NCBI RefSeq assembly: GCF_900240845.1
Contig: NZ_OERU01000001.1
Location: 1,013,079-1,077,078 of the forward strand
DNA: 64,000 nt
Origin: Peptostreptococcus faecalis
GTDB lineage: Bacteria; Bacillota; Clostridia; Peptostreptococcales; Peptostreptococcaceae
Reading direction: 5' to 3'
Shown here: positions 17,996-27,764 of the stretch, one piece after another
Layout of the letters: every line of letters starts with the position of its first letter
How positions within the stretch are numbered: position 1 is the stretch's first letter
Notes under the pieces: model-generated
Told to the model about the DNA's origin: nothing
The model's database searches: none
Seen by the model: only the letters and a program-made list of their open reading frames with translations
Program-made: the position numbers and the translations under genes

Positions 17996-18863
17996 TTACG
18001 TGATACCCTCCTCCTTCAGTGTCTCCTTTATCTGCTTTATTCATAAATGCCATGGAAATCAGTATTACAACCATTAATACTATTGATACAGCAGAACCGA
18101 AGTTCCAATCTCCTACTACTGTAATTTGCTGCTCGATTAAATCTCCGACCAACATAGTCTTACCTCCACCAAGAAGCCTAGATATCGCAAAAGTAGTGAC
18201 ACTCGGCATAAAAACCATAGTTACTCCACTTAGCACCCCTGGCATGCTCAAAGGAAGTATTACTTTTTTAAAGACTGTAACATTATCTGCTCCCAAGTCT
18301 TTTGCTGCATTTACTAAATTGTAATCCATCTTTTCCAAAGCTGTATAAATAGGAAGTACCATAAATGGCAGGAAGTTATATACCATACCCAGTATTATTG
18401 CATAATTTGTATATAAAATTGAATTCGGATGTATATGAAATACTGCCAACAAGCTATTTAATAATCCATTTTTTCCTAATATTGCTATCCACGCATAAGT
18501 TCTAAGTAGGAAATTCATCCACATTGGCAGTATAAAAAGCAATATTAATGTTCCTCTTTTACTTACCGGCATCTTTGATATAATGTATGCCACTGGATAT
18601 CCAATCACTATACAAAAAATAGTTGCAATACCTGCTAATAAAATAGACCTAATAAAAATTTTTAAAAATAAAGGATCGAACACATCTGCATAATTACTCA
18701 ATGTAAAAACTGTTTCACCATTATCATTCGTCTTAGTAAAACTATAAAAAACTATCAATAATAAAGGAATCACAATTACTATAATAGCCCAAATTGAATA
18801 AGGGTACGCTAGTCTAGATTCTTTTTTATCAACTATTGTACTTTTTCTAATAGACTTTTTCAT
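17988..18863 (-). CDS. potB: Spermidine/putrescine ABC transporter permease
   Basis: A 291-residue permease with about six membrane helices. The EAA loop is NAAKDLGADNVTVFKKVILP, and MNFLLRTYAWIAIL is typical of PotB. A long hydrophilic N-terminus precedes the first helix. It begins one base after potA ends and overlaps potC, so the four transporter genes form a tight operon. Confidence 0.95.
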   Translation of the reverse strand: MKKSIRKSTIVDKKESRLAYPYSIWAIIVIVIPLLLIVFYSFTKTNDNGETVFTLSNYADVFDPLFLKIFIRSILLAGIATIFCIVIGYPVAYIISKMPVSKRGTLILLFILPMWMNFLLRTYAWIAILGKNGLLNSLLAVFHIHPNSILYTNYAIILGMVYNFLPFMVLPIYTALEKMDYNLVNAAKDLGADNVTVFKKVILPLSMPGVLSGVTMVFMPSVTTFAISRLLGGGKTMLVGDLIEQQITVVGDWNFGSAVSIVLMVVILISMAFMNKADKGDTEGGGYHVNV

Positions 18864-18864
18864 A

Positions 18865-19908
18865 TTATTGTTCTCCTTTATGCATTATATGAATATCTTC
18901 TGGACTAATATTCATACCCAACTCACTTCCTATAGATGCATTTTTAGTGTTTTGAAGAAGCCACATTCTCCCGTCAACTTCCACTTCTAATTCATAGTGC
19001 ACACCTTTAAATGTAGATGTTTTTACAACTCCTACTAGCATAGCATCTTTTACATCAGCCATCACTATATCTTCCGGTCTTACTACTACATCTACTTTTT
19101 CTTTTTTTTCAAAACCTTTATCAACACAGACAAATCTTTTTCCAGAGAATTCAACGTCAAAGTCATCATGCATTATTCCATCTATTATATTACTTTCTCC
19201 TATAAAGTTTGCTACAAAAGCATTCTCTGGTTCATTGTATATATCAACCGGTGTTCCTATCTGCTGTATTTTCCCCTTATTCAAAACTACGATTGTATCA
19301 CTCATTCCCAAGGCTTCTTCTTGATCATGAGTTACAAAAATAAAAGTGATACCCAATTTTTTTTGTATCTTCTTTAGTTCTATTTGCATTTCTTGTCTAA
19401 GCTTTAAATCCAATGCACCTAAAGGTTCGTCCAAAAGAAGGACTTTCGGCTCATTTACAAGAGCTCTAGCTATCGCAACTCTCTGCTGTTGACCTCCAGA
19501 TAAAGAATCTACTGTTCTCTGTTCAAACCCAGATAGAGATACTAAAGAAAGCATAGACTTTACTTTTTCACTTATAGTTTTATCATCTAATTTTTTTATT
19601 TTTAATCCGAATGCAATATTTTCAAATACATTCATATGAGGAAACAATGCATATTTTTGAAAAACTGTATTTATATTTCTCTTGTATGCTGGAACATTAT
19701 TTACCTTTTCACCAGCAAAATACACATCTCCCTCATCTGCAAATTCAAAACCTGCTAAGATTCTAAGCAAAGTCGTTTTTCCACAACCACTTGGTCCTAG
19801 CAAAGTAAGAAATTCATTTTCACTTATCTTCAAATTAAACTTATCAATCACTACATTATCATCAAATGCTTTTGAAACATTATTCATTTCTATTAAATTT
19901 TTTTCCAA
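18865..19908 (-). CDS. potA: Spermidine/putrescine ABC transporter ATPase
   Basis: A 347-residue ATPase. Walker [10 protein letters not shown] lies at about 38-46, the signature LSGGQQQR and Walker [13 protein letters not shown] follow, and a C-terminal TOBE regulatory domain (DVVVRPEDI) is present. An in-frame GTG at 19917 overlaps the ribosome site GAGGTG, so the TTG at 19908, six bases later, is the better start. It energises PotB-PotC for polyamine import and is preceded by a cupin-type regulator gene on the same strand, 66 bases upstream. Confidence 0.93.
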   Translation of the reverse strand: MEKNLIEMNNVSKAFDDNVVIDKFNLKISENEFLTLLGPSGCGKTTLLRILAGFEFADEGDVYFAGEKVNNVPAYKRNINTVFQKYALFPHMNVFENIAFGLKIKKLDDKTISEKVKSMLSLVSLSGFEQRTVDSLSGGQQQRVAIARALVNEPKVLLLDEPLGALDLKLRQEMQIELKKIQKKLGITFIFVTHDQEEALGMSDTIVVLNKGKIQQIGTPVDIYNEPENAFVANFIGESNIIDGIMHDDFDVEFSGKRFVCVDKGFEKKEKVDVVVRPEDIVMADVKDAMLVGVVKTSTFKGVHYELEVEVDGRMWLLQNTKNASIGSELGMNISPEDIHIMHKGEQ

Positions 19909-19974
19909 TATATACACCTCTTTACATCATTAATATTTTTTACTACTCACTATTTCTACGTTAGGCTTATGCCA

Positions 19975-20514
19975 CTAAAAACTAGGTGGAGAACTAACCC
20001 ATATAATTTCTGCTAAAGTTCTTCCTTTATTTGAAATAAAGTGTTTTTCTCTTGGTTTATAATAAAAACTTTCACCTTTTTCTACCTTTAATTTTCTTTC
20101 TCCTATGTGTAGGTAAATTGATCCCTTTGTAATATATCCAAAAAATTCTCCTTCATAAGGATTTTCTTCCTTATAACGCCCCCCTGGCTTTAATGTAAGC
20201 AACACAGGTTCCATATCGTTTTTTTGAGAATTTGGAACTAACCATTTAAAGGTATACCCCAATACATCATCATCTACTTCAAACATATCTTCTTTTTCAA
20301 AGACTATCTTTTCATACTTTGCTTCTGAAAAGAACTCTTTTAAATCTGTACCTAAATTTTCTAGTATATCAATTAAAGTCGCAATAGACGGAGAAGTAAG
20401 ATTATTTTCAACTTGAGATATAAATCCCTTTGACAACTCGCATCTGTTTGCTAACTCTTCTTGTGTTAACTGTTTTTCAATCCTCAGTTTTTTTATTTTA
20501 TCACCGATATCCAT
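19975..20514 (-). CDS. XRE-family regulator with cupin domain (PuuR-like)
   Basis: A 179-residue transcription factor. Residues about 6-60 are a helix-turn-helix (LTQEELANRCELSKGFISQVENN), and about 105-175 a cupin sensor (PGGRYKEENPYEGEFFGYITKGS through PREKHFISN). Proteins of this layout directly ahead of potABCD often control polyamine uptake in response to a ligand in the cupin, so autoregulation of the operon is likely. The ATG at 20514 has no ribosome site at the usual distance; see the leader entry. An in-frame stop upstream rules out an earlier start. Confidence 0.88.
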   Translation of the reverse strand: MDIGDKIKKLRIEKQLTQEELANRCELSKGFISQVENNLTSPSIATLIDILENLGTDLKEFFSEAKYEKIVFEKEDMFEVDDDVLGYTFKWLVPNSQKNDMEPVLLTLKPGGRYKEENPYEGEFFGYITKGSIYLHIGERKLKVEKGESFYYKPREKHFISNKGRTLAEIIWVSSPPSF

Positions 20515-20549
20515 ATTGTAAAAACATAGCTTATGCTACTTACCTCCTC
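20501..20549 (-). promoter_or_regulatory. Unusual translation start region of the polyamine regulator
   Basis: The strong ribosome site GAGGAGG (20549-20543) lies 28 bases before the ATG of the regulator at 20514, too far for normal initiation. Between them an eight-codon frame (ATG at 20527, MFLQYGYR, stop at 20501) overlaps the real start. A small hairpin TAGC-ATAA-GCTA lies just before it. Translational coupling from this mini-frame is possible but unproven. Confidence 0.4.
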
Positions 20550-20582
20550 TTCTTATGTTTTGAATTACTAAACATTTTGTTT

Positions 20583-20588
20583 ATTATA
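20583..20588 (-). promoter_or_regulatory. Possible -10 box of the regulator-potABCD operon
   Basis: TATAAT on the leftward strand about 70 bases before the regulator start; -35 unclear. Confidence 0.35.
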
Positions 20589-20722
20589 GTTAAACCACAG
20601 TACTATTATATATCCATGACTCTATTAAATCAATACATCATTTTATTTTTTTTTATTGCTATTTTATTATTAATTAAAAACATTAAATCTATATATTTTT
20701 CTAAACTAAAAATTAATTTAAA

Positions 20723-20752
20723 AAAAGTGCCAAGCATCTACTTGGCACTTTT
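20723..20752 (-). terminator. Terminator of the CWB2 surface protein gene
   Basis: Twelve-bp stem (20723-20734 with 20741-20752), loop CATCTA, followed by a U run leftward; 81 bases past the stop codon. Confidence 0.88.
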
Positions 20753-20833
20753 TCATTTAATATTATTTTTTTAAAATGCTATATAATTTTCAGCACTTAT
20801 AATATTATTTTTTATCAACGTTTTTACAAAATT

Positions 20834-22465
20834 TTAAAATCCTAAAATATTTTTTGATACTGTATTATATCCACCTATTATATAGTTGGTTTTTCCATCA
20901 ATTAATTTCTTGGCATCACTTGATGCACTGTCCTTACCAACTAATATTAGATTCTTTCCTCCTGAACTCAATAGATTTATTGAGCTAAGTGCATCTGGGA
21001 AGCTCTTTCCATTAGCTAAAATATTTTCATTATATTTTAATATACTTGCAACCTGAGTAGAAGTTTCTGCTCTATCTTTGCCGTAAATTCTATAAACTTT
21101 TTCAGGGTTTAATTTGTTTTTTAAATTATTTTCTACAACTGTGCTTACTGAATTTTTACCCCCTACTATATATGCATCGCTATATGATGCTATATTACTA
21201 GGGATGTTATTTGAATTTTTGACAAGTAACACTGGTGAATTTAATTTTTTTGCAAGTGGAGTTGCAGAAAGCGCGTCAGCAAAGTCATCTCCGTCTGTAA
21301 ATATAATATGCTTAGATGCTCCAAACTCATTTACAAGTTTTTTAGATGTTTCATATCTGTCAATACCTGCGATTCTTTTTACTTGATATGAAGCTAATTG
21401 TTTTTCTACATTATCAGGAACAGAACTTTTTCCACCCACTATAATAATATTTTGTGCACCTAATTTCTTAATTAAATCTAGTGCATCTTCTCTTAAACCA
21501 CCTTTATCAGAAAATATAATTGGTGCATTTAATTTCATTGCTAAAGGGCCAGCTGCAAGTGGATCTGCAAAACTATTACCTGAAGCAATTACTATATTTT
21601 TAGCATTTGTATTAGAGAAACTTCTCTTTACAGACGCTATATTAGTTTCAAATCTATCTCCACCACTTATTCTGTTTGTTTCAGCTTGTGGAGTATTCAC
21701 CATTACAGGAATAGCAAAATCTCTTACTATTCCAAGATATGATATTCTCACTTTCGCTTCTTTATTTCCTATGCTGCTAGTATCTGGAAGAGAAATAATC
21801 TCTATAGTTGCACTCTCAGGTACTCCTTCAAGCATAGATTTTACATCTACGTTATCTCCAACTTTTATAGTTTGTACGTTTACTCCAATATATATTGTGT
21901 CTAATATAAAAGTTTTTGTATTGTTATTTCCATCTTTTGTAGGATATGAAACACATAAACCTATGTGACTTCCTGCCTTCATATCTCCATCTTTAAATGG
22001 CAATAAAAAGCTTCCGTCTTCTGAATCTATGCTGAACTTGCTATCAGTCAGTAATGTTTCTTCACTTGGTGAAAACTTTCCATTTTTCACGTCTTCATCA
22101 CTTACCTTATAAAGCGCCACACCTACACCTTTGGCTATTTTCCCAGTAATAGCAGTTTGTGAAGAGCTTATTAGAACCGGCAAATCTACCTCACTAATAT
22201 TTAAATCCGTCTTTATCATTTCCTTTACATCTGGAAATGTCTGAATATCTATAGGTGCTACTATTGGTTCCTTTGGTTTTATAACACTTTCAGAATTTTC
22301 TTCTCTCTTTACATTTTCAGTATCTATCGCAGACACTGCTTCTATCGCATTTTGATTTTCTAACGTGTTTTCTATATCCTCCGCATTAACTCTTGTTGTT
22401 GATGAAAAAGCTAATACATTCAATGCTATACTTGCGGAAAGTACAACTGATAATTTTTTATTCAT
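20834..22465 (-). CDS. Cell-surface protein with three CWB2 wall-binding repeats
   Basis: A 543-residue exported protein. The signal peptide is residues 1-28 (cleavage after RVNA). A mature N-terminal region of about 230 residues of unknown function follows, containing an Ig-like or beta-rich part (about 95-255). Three CWB2 (PF04122-type) modules then run from about 265 to the end: RISGGDRFETN, RIAGIDRYETS and RIYGKDRAETS, each followed by an IVGG or similar motif. In C. difficile such triple modules hold proteins to the wall through an anionic polymer. No catalytic motif is seen in the N-terminal part. It is a single-gene unit with its own promoter and terminator. Confidence 0.9.
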   Translation of the reverse strand: MNKKLSVVLSASIALNVLAFSSTTRVNAEDIENTLENQNAIEAVSAIDTENVKREENSESVIKPKEPIVAPIDIQTFPDVKEMIKTDLNISEVDLPVLISSSQTAITGKIAKGVGVALYKVSDEDVKNGKFSPSEETLLTDSKFSIDSEDGSFLLPFKDGDMKAGSHIGLCVSYPTKDGNNNTKTFILDTIYIGVNVQTIKVGDNVDVKSMLEGVPESATIEIISLPDTSSIGNKEAKVRISYLGIVRDFAIPVMVNTPQAETNRISGGDRFETNIASVKRSFSNTNAKNIVIASGNSFADPLAAGPLAMKLNAPIIFSDKGGLREDALDLIKKLGAQNIIIVGGKSSVPDNVEKQLASYQVKRIAGIDRYETSKKLVNEFGASKHIIFTDGDDFADALSATPLAKKLNSPVLLVKNSNNIPSNIASYSDAYIVGGKNSVSTVVENNLKNKLNPEKVYRIYGKDRAETSTQVASILKYNENILANGKSFPDALSSINLLSSGGKNLILVGKDSASSDAKKLIDGKTNYIIGGYNTVSKNILGF

Positions 22466-22537
22466 TTTTTACCTCCTTCTTATACATTATAATTACGGCT
22501 ATTTTTTAAAATATTATTAAAAATATTTCATTAAACT

Positions 22538-22546
22538 ATTATAACA
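22538..22546 (-). promoter_or_regulatory. Extended -10 promoter of the CWB2 protein gene
   Basis: TGTTATAAT on the leftward strand about 73 bases before the ATG. A TTGACA eight bases upstream is too close to be its -35. Confidence 0.5.
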
Positions 22547-22714
22547 TATATTGTCAAATACTTTGTTTATCATAACATGTCCTTTTGCTAAATCTATATA
22601 CTACTTACAAAAAAATAAACTTTTAAAATTCTTATATACTTTTTGATTTACATGATGTATATTTATATTGTGTATTCTATATGTACAAGTAAGCACTTAA
22701 AGGGGGTTGATATT

Positions 22715-23491
22715 TTGCTTAATAAATTAGAAGACAAAGAATATAAAATGCAAACAATCAAACTCGCTCTATTTTTAGGTGAACTATTAATAAAAAATGG
22801 AGCTGAGACATATAGAGTGGAAGACAGTGTTCTTAGAATATGTAAATCAAGAGGTTATAATCATATTAACTGCTTCACCACTCCTACTGTAATAATAATA
22901 TCCGATGATAAATTTGATGGTCTATGTTTTATGAAAACAATAGATTTTAGAGGTATGAACTTAAATAAAATTTCTCTACTCAACACCTTTTCTAGAGAAT
23001 TTGTAAATAAAGTTGATCCCGACATGGATGAAGAAATTCAAGAACTACATAAAATAGACAAAATTAAAACATATCCTCCATTTTTTTATTTCTTGGGGAC
23101 TGGTTTAGGTTCTGCATGTTTTGCTGCTACATTAGGTGGTAACCAACTTAATACTTTTTTATTGACTGTAATGACGTCCATAATAGCTACATTTGTATAT
23201 GATAAAACTCTAAAATACAGTTCTATTATTGTATTTTCTACTATACTTTCTTCATTCATCATAACATCCATTGGAGTTTTACTTCATAATTTTGGTATTA
23301 TACCGCAGCCAACTGCTTTAATAGTAGGTTCCATAATGCCATTACTTCCGGGTGTTGCATTTATTAAATCGATGAGAGATTTAATATCAGGAAACTTAAT
23401 GTCTGGAACTGCCCGCTTCTTTGAAGTTTTTGTAATCGTAACTGGAATAGCATCTGGAGTGGCATTAGTATTCGGATTCGGAGGTGTATAA
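22715..23491 (+). CDS. Threonine/serine exporter family protein, N-terminal (ThrE-N, DUF1212) half
   Basis: A 258-residue membrane protein. The cytoplasmic N-terminal part carries LLIKNGAETYRVEDSV, the ThrE/DUF1212 signature. About five membrane helices follow, with IVGSIMPLLPGVAFIKSMRDL near the end. In Corynebacterium ThrE both halves are one polypeptide that exports threonine and serine; here they are separate adjacent genes. The longest frame begins at 22643, but AAAGGGGG lies eight bases before the TTG at 22715, which gives the family length. The next gene starts one base after the stop. Confidence 0.88.
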   Translation: MLNKLEDKEYKMQTIKLALFLGELLIKNGAETYRVEDSVLRICKSRGYNHINCFTTPTVIIISDDKFDGLCFMKTIDFRGMNLNKISLLNTFSREFVNKVDPDMDEEIQELHKIDKIKTYPPFFYFLGTGLGSACFAATLGGNQLNTFLLTVMTSIIATFVYDKTLKYSSIIVFSTILSSFIITSIGVLLHNFGIIPQPTALIVGSIMPLLPGVAFIKSMRDLISGNLMSGTARFFEVFVIVTGIASGVALVFGFGGV

Positions 23492-23492
23492 T

Positions 23493-24347
23493 ATGGAAAA
23501 TATACCATTTTGGCAACATTTTTTATTCGCTGCAGTTGCAACATGCGGATTTGCTATATTTTTTAACGTTCAAAAAAAGTTACTTCTTGTAGATTCAATA
23601 GTTGGAGGTCTTGGTTGGATAATATATCTCTACGGATATTATAATATTGACAACCCTACGCTGTATTCTTTTATTGCAGCGGCTTTTGTTTCAATTGTAT
23701 CTGAAATAATGGCAAGAAAGCTAAAACAACCTGCTATTATGATTGTTATTCCTGGTATTTTACCTTTGATACCTGGGTTAAGGCTTTATGATGCTATTTA
23801 TCTTGTAATGCAAAAAAATTACGTTGAAGCAGCAAATTCCGCTACAAGAGCATTTATGGTAAGTATTGGAATTGCCTTAGGTGTTTTGGTAATATCGTCT
23901 CTTTCTAGAGTCTTCAACCTGTATAAACTCAGAAAAGCTTTTGTGAAAAATGATTCATTAAAATATCAAAATTGGGTTAATTTCGGGAAAAATAGGACAA
24001 ATAGCATTTTCGTTCTAAATAGAAATGAAATGAACGATCAACTAAACAGCCTAAATATTGATACATCTCTTAGAGAAAGAGATGCTATAGAAAAATTTGA
24101 AAGATCCAGTACAGAGGACTTCGCTGTTGATAACGTCGATCAAATTGATAGTGATATCGATGAAAAATACGTATTTGTCCCTCAATCTGAAGAAGAATTA
24201 GATACAGAAGAAAAAATAAAAGATGAGACTTCTGATGAAATAGAAGAAATACTAAATAATGAAATAGAAACCAAATCGGATAGTTCCAAGGAAATAAAAT
24301 CTGACGATAGTGTATTAGATAACTCAAAAAAGGAAGATGGAGAGTAG
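23493..24347 (+). CDS. Threonine/serine exporter family protein, C-terminal (DUF3815) half with acidic tail
   Basis: A 284-residue partner of the preceding gene. Residues 1-160 or so hold about five membrane helices and the VIPGILPLIPGLRLYDAIY motif of the ThrE C-terminal half. Residues from about 165 onward form a long, hydrophilic, strongly acidic tail rich in Glu, Asp and Ser, which the minimal family (about 150 residues) lacks; it should lie in the cytoplasm. GGAGGTG precedes the ATG at 23493 by six bases; the GTG at 23484 is inside that ribosome site. The pair probably forms one exporter; the substrate is inferred. Confidence 0.85.
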   Translation: MENIPFWQHFLFAAVATCGFAIFFNVQKKLLLVDSIVGGLGWIIYLYGYYNIDNPTLYSFIAAAFVSIVSEIMARKLKQPAIMIVIPGILPLIPGLRLYDAIYLVMQKNYVEAANSATRAFMVSIGIALGVLVISSLSRVFNLYKLRKAFVKNDSLKYQNWVNFGKNRTNSIFVLNRNEMNDQLNSLNIDTSLRERDAIEKFERSSTEDFAVDNVDQIDSDIDEKYVFVPQSEEELDTEEKIKDETSDEIEEILNNEIETKSDSSKEIKSDDSVLDNSKKEDGE

Positions 24348-24370
24348 TTTTTCACCATTCTTTTTAACAA

Positions 24371-24405
24371 AAAAACTTCGTATTATTAAATAATACGAAG
24401 TTTTT
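24371..24405. terminator. Bidirectional terminator between the exporter genes and pta
   Basis: A 15-bp stem (AAAAACTTCGTATTA with its complement), loop TTAAA, flanked by A and T runs; it serves both converging transcripts. Confidence 0.92.
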
Positions 24406-24414
24406 TTTGTTATA

Positions 24415-25386
24415 TTAGTTTAAGCTTTGACAAGCTGTAATTATGCTTAGTTTATATACATCTTCTTCGTTACAACCTCTTGATAAGTCAGTGATTGGTT
24501 TATTCAATCCCTGTAAAATTGGTCCTAATGCTTCAAATCCACCTAATCTTTGAGCTATTTTATATCCAATATTTCCAGCTTCTAGTGAAGGGAATACAAA
24601 TACATTAGCTTTACCTGCTACAGCTGATTCTGGTGCTTTTTGTGCTCCTACTGAAGGAACTATTGCTGCATCAAACTGAAGTTCTCCATCTATTGGAAGT
24701 GTTGGATCTAATTCCTTTGCCATTTTCGTAGCTTCTTCAACTTTTGTGGCTAAATCATGCTTAGCTGAACCCATAGTTGAAAAACTTAACATAGCTACTT
24801 TTGGATCAATTCCAAATATTTTTGCAGTCTTTGCACTTTCTACTGCTACTCCAGCCAATCCCTCTGCATCAAGTTCAATATTTATTGCACAATCAGAGAA
24901 TATGTATTTAGTATCATCTTTAAGCATTACAAACGCTCCACTAGTTCTTGATACCCCTGGCTTAGTTTTTACTATTTGAAGAGCAGGTCTAACAGTATCT
25001 CCAGTAGAATGTATTGCTCCACTCACCATACCGTCAACTTTACCCATATATGTCAACATAGTAGCAAAGTAGTTTTCGTCAAGAAGCATTTTTCTAGCAT
25101 CTTCTTCTGTAACCTTACCTTTTCTTCTCTCAACGAAAGAAGCTACCATTTCATCAAATTCAGCATAGTTATTTGAATCAATTATTTCGATACCTTCTAT
25201 ATCGATTTTATTATCAGCTGCTATAGAATTTACTTTTTCTTCGTTCCCGATTAATACTGGAATTAATATTCCTTCTTTATTTAATCTTGAAGCAGCTCCT
25301 AAAATTCTTACATCTGTTGCTTCTGGCAATACAATTTTTATATTTTTACCTTGTATTTGCGCTTTTAATCCATCAATTAGTTCCAT
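24415..25386 (-). CDS. pta: Phosphate acetyltransferase
   Basis: A 323-residue Pta. It exchanges acetyl-CoA and phosphate for acetyl phosphate and CoA, the first step of acetate formation with ATP gain by acetate kinase (not in this window). Motifs include IVLPEATDVRILGAA near the start, the central VDGMVSGAIHSTGDTVRPALQ and the C-terminal KANVFVFPSLEAGNIGYKI. Length matches the short single-domain form common in Firmicutes. It is the last gene of the long leftward run. The ATG follows GGAGG. Confidence 0.95.
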   Translation of the reverse strand: MELIDGLKAQIQGKNIKIVLPEATDVRILGAASRLNKEGILIPVLIGNEEKVNSIAADNKIDIEGIEIIDSNNYAEFDEMVASFVERRKGKVTEEDARKMLLDENYFATMLTYMGKVDGMVSGAIHSTGDTVRPALQIVKTKPGVSRTSGAFVMLKDDTKYIFSDCAINIELDAEGLAGVAVESAKTAKIFGIDPKVAMLSFSTMGSAKHDLATKVEEATKMAKELDPTLPIDGELQFDAAIVPSVGAQKAPESAVAGKANVFVFPSLEAGNIGYKIAQRLGGFEALGPILQGLNKPITDLSRGCNEEDVYKLSIITACQSLN

Positions 25387-25427
25387 TTTGTTCCTCCATT
25401 ATAATATTTATTTTATATGGCAAAGAA

Positions 25428-25886
25428 TTATACATCCTTTGCCAAGTTTAAATCTATCAAAATCCTTGTAACTGTAGGCATATATTTTTTACTTTCTCTC
25501 ATAGCAGCATCTTTTCTCTTAATAACGTAGTATGCAGCTCCGGTAAATATAATCCCTATAAAGAAACTAAGTACCTCTAATGATTTTTCTAACCCAAAAG
25601 CTTGCAATATATAATATGATCCTACTGATCCAATAATAAGTGCAATAAGAGGAAATCCATATGCAATACCTACTGCTTTCATAACATTTACTTGATCCAT
25701 ACTTACTTCTACATGATCGCCTACATGTGCTCCGATGTCATTACTTACTTCTACTATTATATCTTGAGATTCACTAGATTTAGACCCAAAGCATTTACCA
25801 CAACTAGCGCATGCAGATTGTCTTTGCATTTTAAACATAGCCGTGTTTTCGCTAGTTACTTCTACAATATATCCGTTTTGATTCAT
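25428..25886 (-). CDS. RseC/MucC-family (SoxR-reducing system) membrane protein
   Basis: A 152-residue protein. The N-terminal cytoplasmic part has a Cys cluster, CASCGKC (Cys26, 29 and 32), and a beta-rich segment. Two membrane helices lie at about 70-95 and 100-120. This is the RseC family layout; in Gram-negatives members act in the SoxR-reducing Rsx/Rnf system, and in clostridia they occur near Rnf-type electron-transfer genes. No rnf genes are in this window, so the partner is unknown. It lies 41 bases upstream of pta and 58 bases downstream of aspS. Confidence 0.82.
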   Translation of the reverse strand: MNQNGYIVEVTSENTAMFKMQRQSACASCGKCFGSKSSESQDIIVEVSNDIGAHVGDHVEVSMDQVNVMKAVGIAYGFPLIALIIGSVGSYYILQAFGLEKSLEVLSFFIGIIFTGAAYYVIKRKDAAMRESKKYMPTVTRILIDLNLAKDV

Positions 25887-25944
25887 ATTTGTCCCTCCTT
25901 TATACTTGGAACAATTAACTATTACTCATATATTTTATTATATG

Positions 25945-27741
25945 TTATTTTGATTCACTCTTATCTTCTATAGAAACTTTTATATGTAACTCTTTCAATT
26001 GTTCTTCACTAGTTATTGAAGGTGCATTTGTCATTGGACAAACTGCATTTTGATTCTTTGGAAAAGCGATTACTTCTCTTATGTTTTCAGCTCCAGCTAA
26101 AATCATTACCAATCTATCCAATCCAAAAGCTATTCCACCATGTGGAGGTGTTCCATATTCAAATGCATCCATTAAAAATCCAAACTGATTTCTTGCTTCT
26201 TCTTCAGTAAATCCAAGTGCTTCAAACATTTTTTCTTGTAATTTAGCATCTGATATTCTAATCGATCCACCACCTATTTCATATCCATTCAACACTATGT
26301 CATAAGCTCTTGCTCTAAGTGAAAGCTTATTTTCATCGCCCAGTTTTTCTATGTCTTCCTCATTAGGAGATGTGAATGGATGGTGTTTTGCCACAAATCT
26401 ATCATTGTCTTCATCTTCTTCAAATATTGGGAATTCTGTAACCCAAAGTAAATTAAATTTGTCACTATCTGCCAATTCCAGTTTATCTGCTACGGCTATT
26501 CTTACTTGTCCTAGTGCATCAAACACAACAGCGTCTTTATCTGCTACAAATAATAGTAGATCTCCTTCTTTTGCATCCATAGCAACTATTATTTTATTCA
26601 AAGTTTCTTCATCGAAGAATTTTGCAATTGGTGAACTTACACCCTCTGAAGTCAACTTCATCCAAGCAAGACCTTTTGCTTTATACAGTTTTGCATGGTC
26701 CTCTAGCTTAGAAATTGCCTTTCTAGTGAAAGCTTCTGCACCGGAAGTAACATTTATCCCTCTTACAGAATAACCTTCTTTAGCACAATCTGAAAAAACT
26801 TTAAATCCGCTATTTGATACAACATCTGTAATATTTTTAAATTCTAAACCATATCTTGTATCTGGTTTATCTGAGCCATAAGTTTCCATAGCTTCCTTGT
26901 AAGTCATTCTAGGTAAAGGAGTCACTATATCTCTATCAAGTGTTTCTTTAAAAACTTTTTTTATTAGACCTTCCATTATGCTGATTACATCATCTTCATC
27001 GACAAAAGACATTTCGCAGTCTATCTGTGTAAATTCTGGTTGTCTATCGGCTCTTAAGTCCTCATCTCTAAAGCATTTTACTATTTGGAAATATCTATCC
27101 ATTCCACTAACCATTAAAAGCTGCTTATATAGCTGAGGAGATTGAGGCAATGCATAAAACTTGCCTTCATTTACTCTTGATGGAACAAGATAATCTCTAG
27201 CACCTTCAGGTGTTGGCTTAACTAGAAATGGAGTTTCTATTTCTAGGAATCCATTTTCTGACAAGTAATTTCTTACTGTAGACGCCACCTTATGTCTTAG
27301 CATTAAATTCTTCTGCATTTTAGGTTTTCTAAGATCTAAATATCTGTATTTTAATCTTAGAGCTTCACTTACATCATCATCATCTTTTATATAAATAGGA
27401 GGTGTACTTGACTCGTTTAAGATTCTTAGCTCTTCTGCGAATATTTCTATATCTCCTGTAGTCATATTAGCATTCTTTGAAGCTCTCTCAAAAACCTTCC
27501 CTCTAATTGCAACTACATACTCACTACCTAAACCTTCTGCCTTGCTAAATGCTTCTACGCTTACTTTTTCATCAAATACTACTTGAGCGATTCCTTTAAT
27601 ATCTCTTAAATCTACAAAAATAAGTCCACCAAGATTTCTCTTTTTTTGAACCCATCCCATTAAGACAACTTCTTTACCTATATCTTCTTTTCTTAAATCT
27701 CCCGCATAACATGTTCTTTTTATACCTTTTAAACTGTCCAA
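25945..27741 (-). CDS. aspS: Aspartyl-tRNA synthetase (bacterial type)
   Basis: A 598-residue class II synthetase. It opens with an OB-fold anticodon-binding domain (about 15-110, VVLMGWVQKKRNLGG). Motif 2 is CFRDEDLRADRQPEFTQID, a bacterial GAD insertion lies in the middle, and motif 3 GIAFGLDRLVM is near the end. Full bacterial length. The start is a TTG at 27741 preceded by GGAGGAAAG. It follows hisS by 23 bases, so the two synthetases are cotranscribed. The sequence alone does not show whether it also charges tRNA-Asn. Confidence 0.96.
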   Translation of the reverse strand: MDSLKGIKRTCYAGDLRKEDIGKEVVLMGWVQKKRNLGGLIFVDLRDIKGIAQVVFDEKVSVEAFSKAEGLGSEYVVAIRGKVFERASKNANMTTGDIEIFAEELRILNESSTPPIYIKDDDDVSEALRLKYRYLDLRKPKMQKNLMLRHKVASTVRNYLSENGFLEIETPFLVKPTPEGARDYLVPSRVNEGKFYALPQSPQLYKQLLMVSGMDRYFQIVKCFRDEDLRADRQPEFTQIDCEMSFVDEDDVISIMEGLIKKVFKETLDRDIVTPLPRMTYKEAMETYGSDKPDTRYGLEFKNITDVVSNSGFKVFSDCAKEGYSVRGINVTSGAEAFTRKAISKLEDHAKLYKAKGLAWMKLTSEGVSSPIAKFFDEETLNKIIVAMDAKEGDLLLFVADKDAVVFDALGQVRIAVADKLELADSDKFNLLWVTEFPIFEEDEDNDRFVAKHHPFTSPNEEDIEKLGDENKLSLRARAYDIVLNGYEIGGGSIRISDAKLQEKMFEALGFTEEEARNQFGFLMDAFEYGTPPHGGIAFGLDRLVMILAGAENIREVIAFPKNQNAVCPMTNAPSITSEEQLKELHIKVSIEDKSESK

Positions 27742-27764
27742 AATACTTTCCTCCGATTATATAC

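Noticed and set aside
22552-22557. TTGACA as the -35 of the CWB2 gene.
   Set aside because: It is eight bases from the -10 TATAAT, which is far too close; the site is better read as an extended -10.
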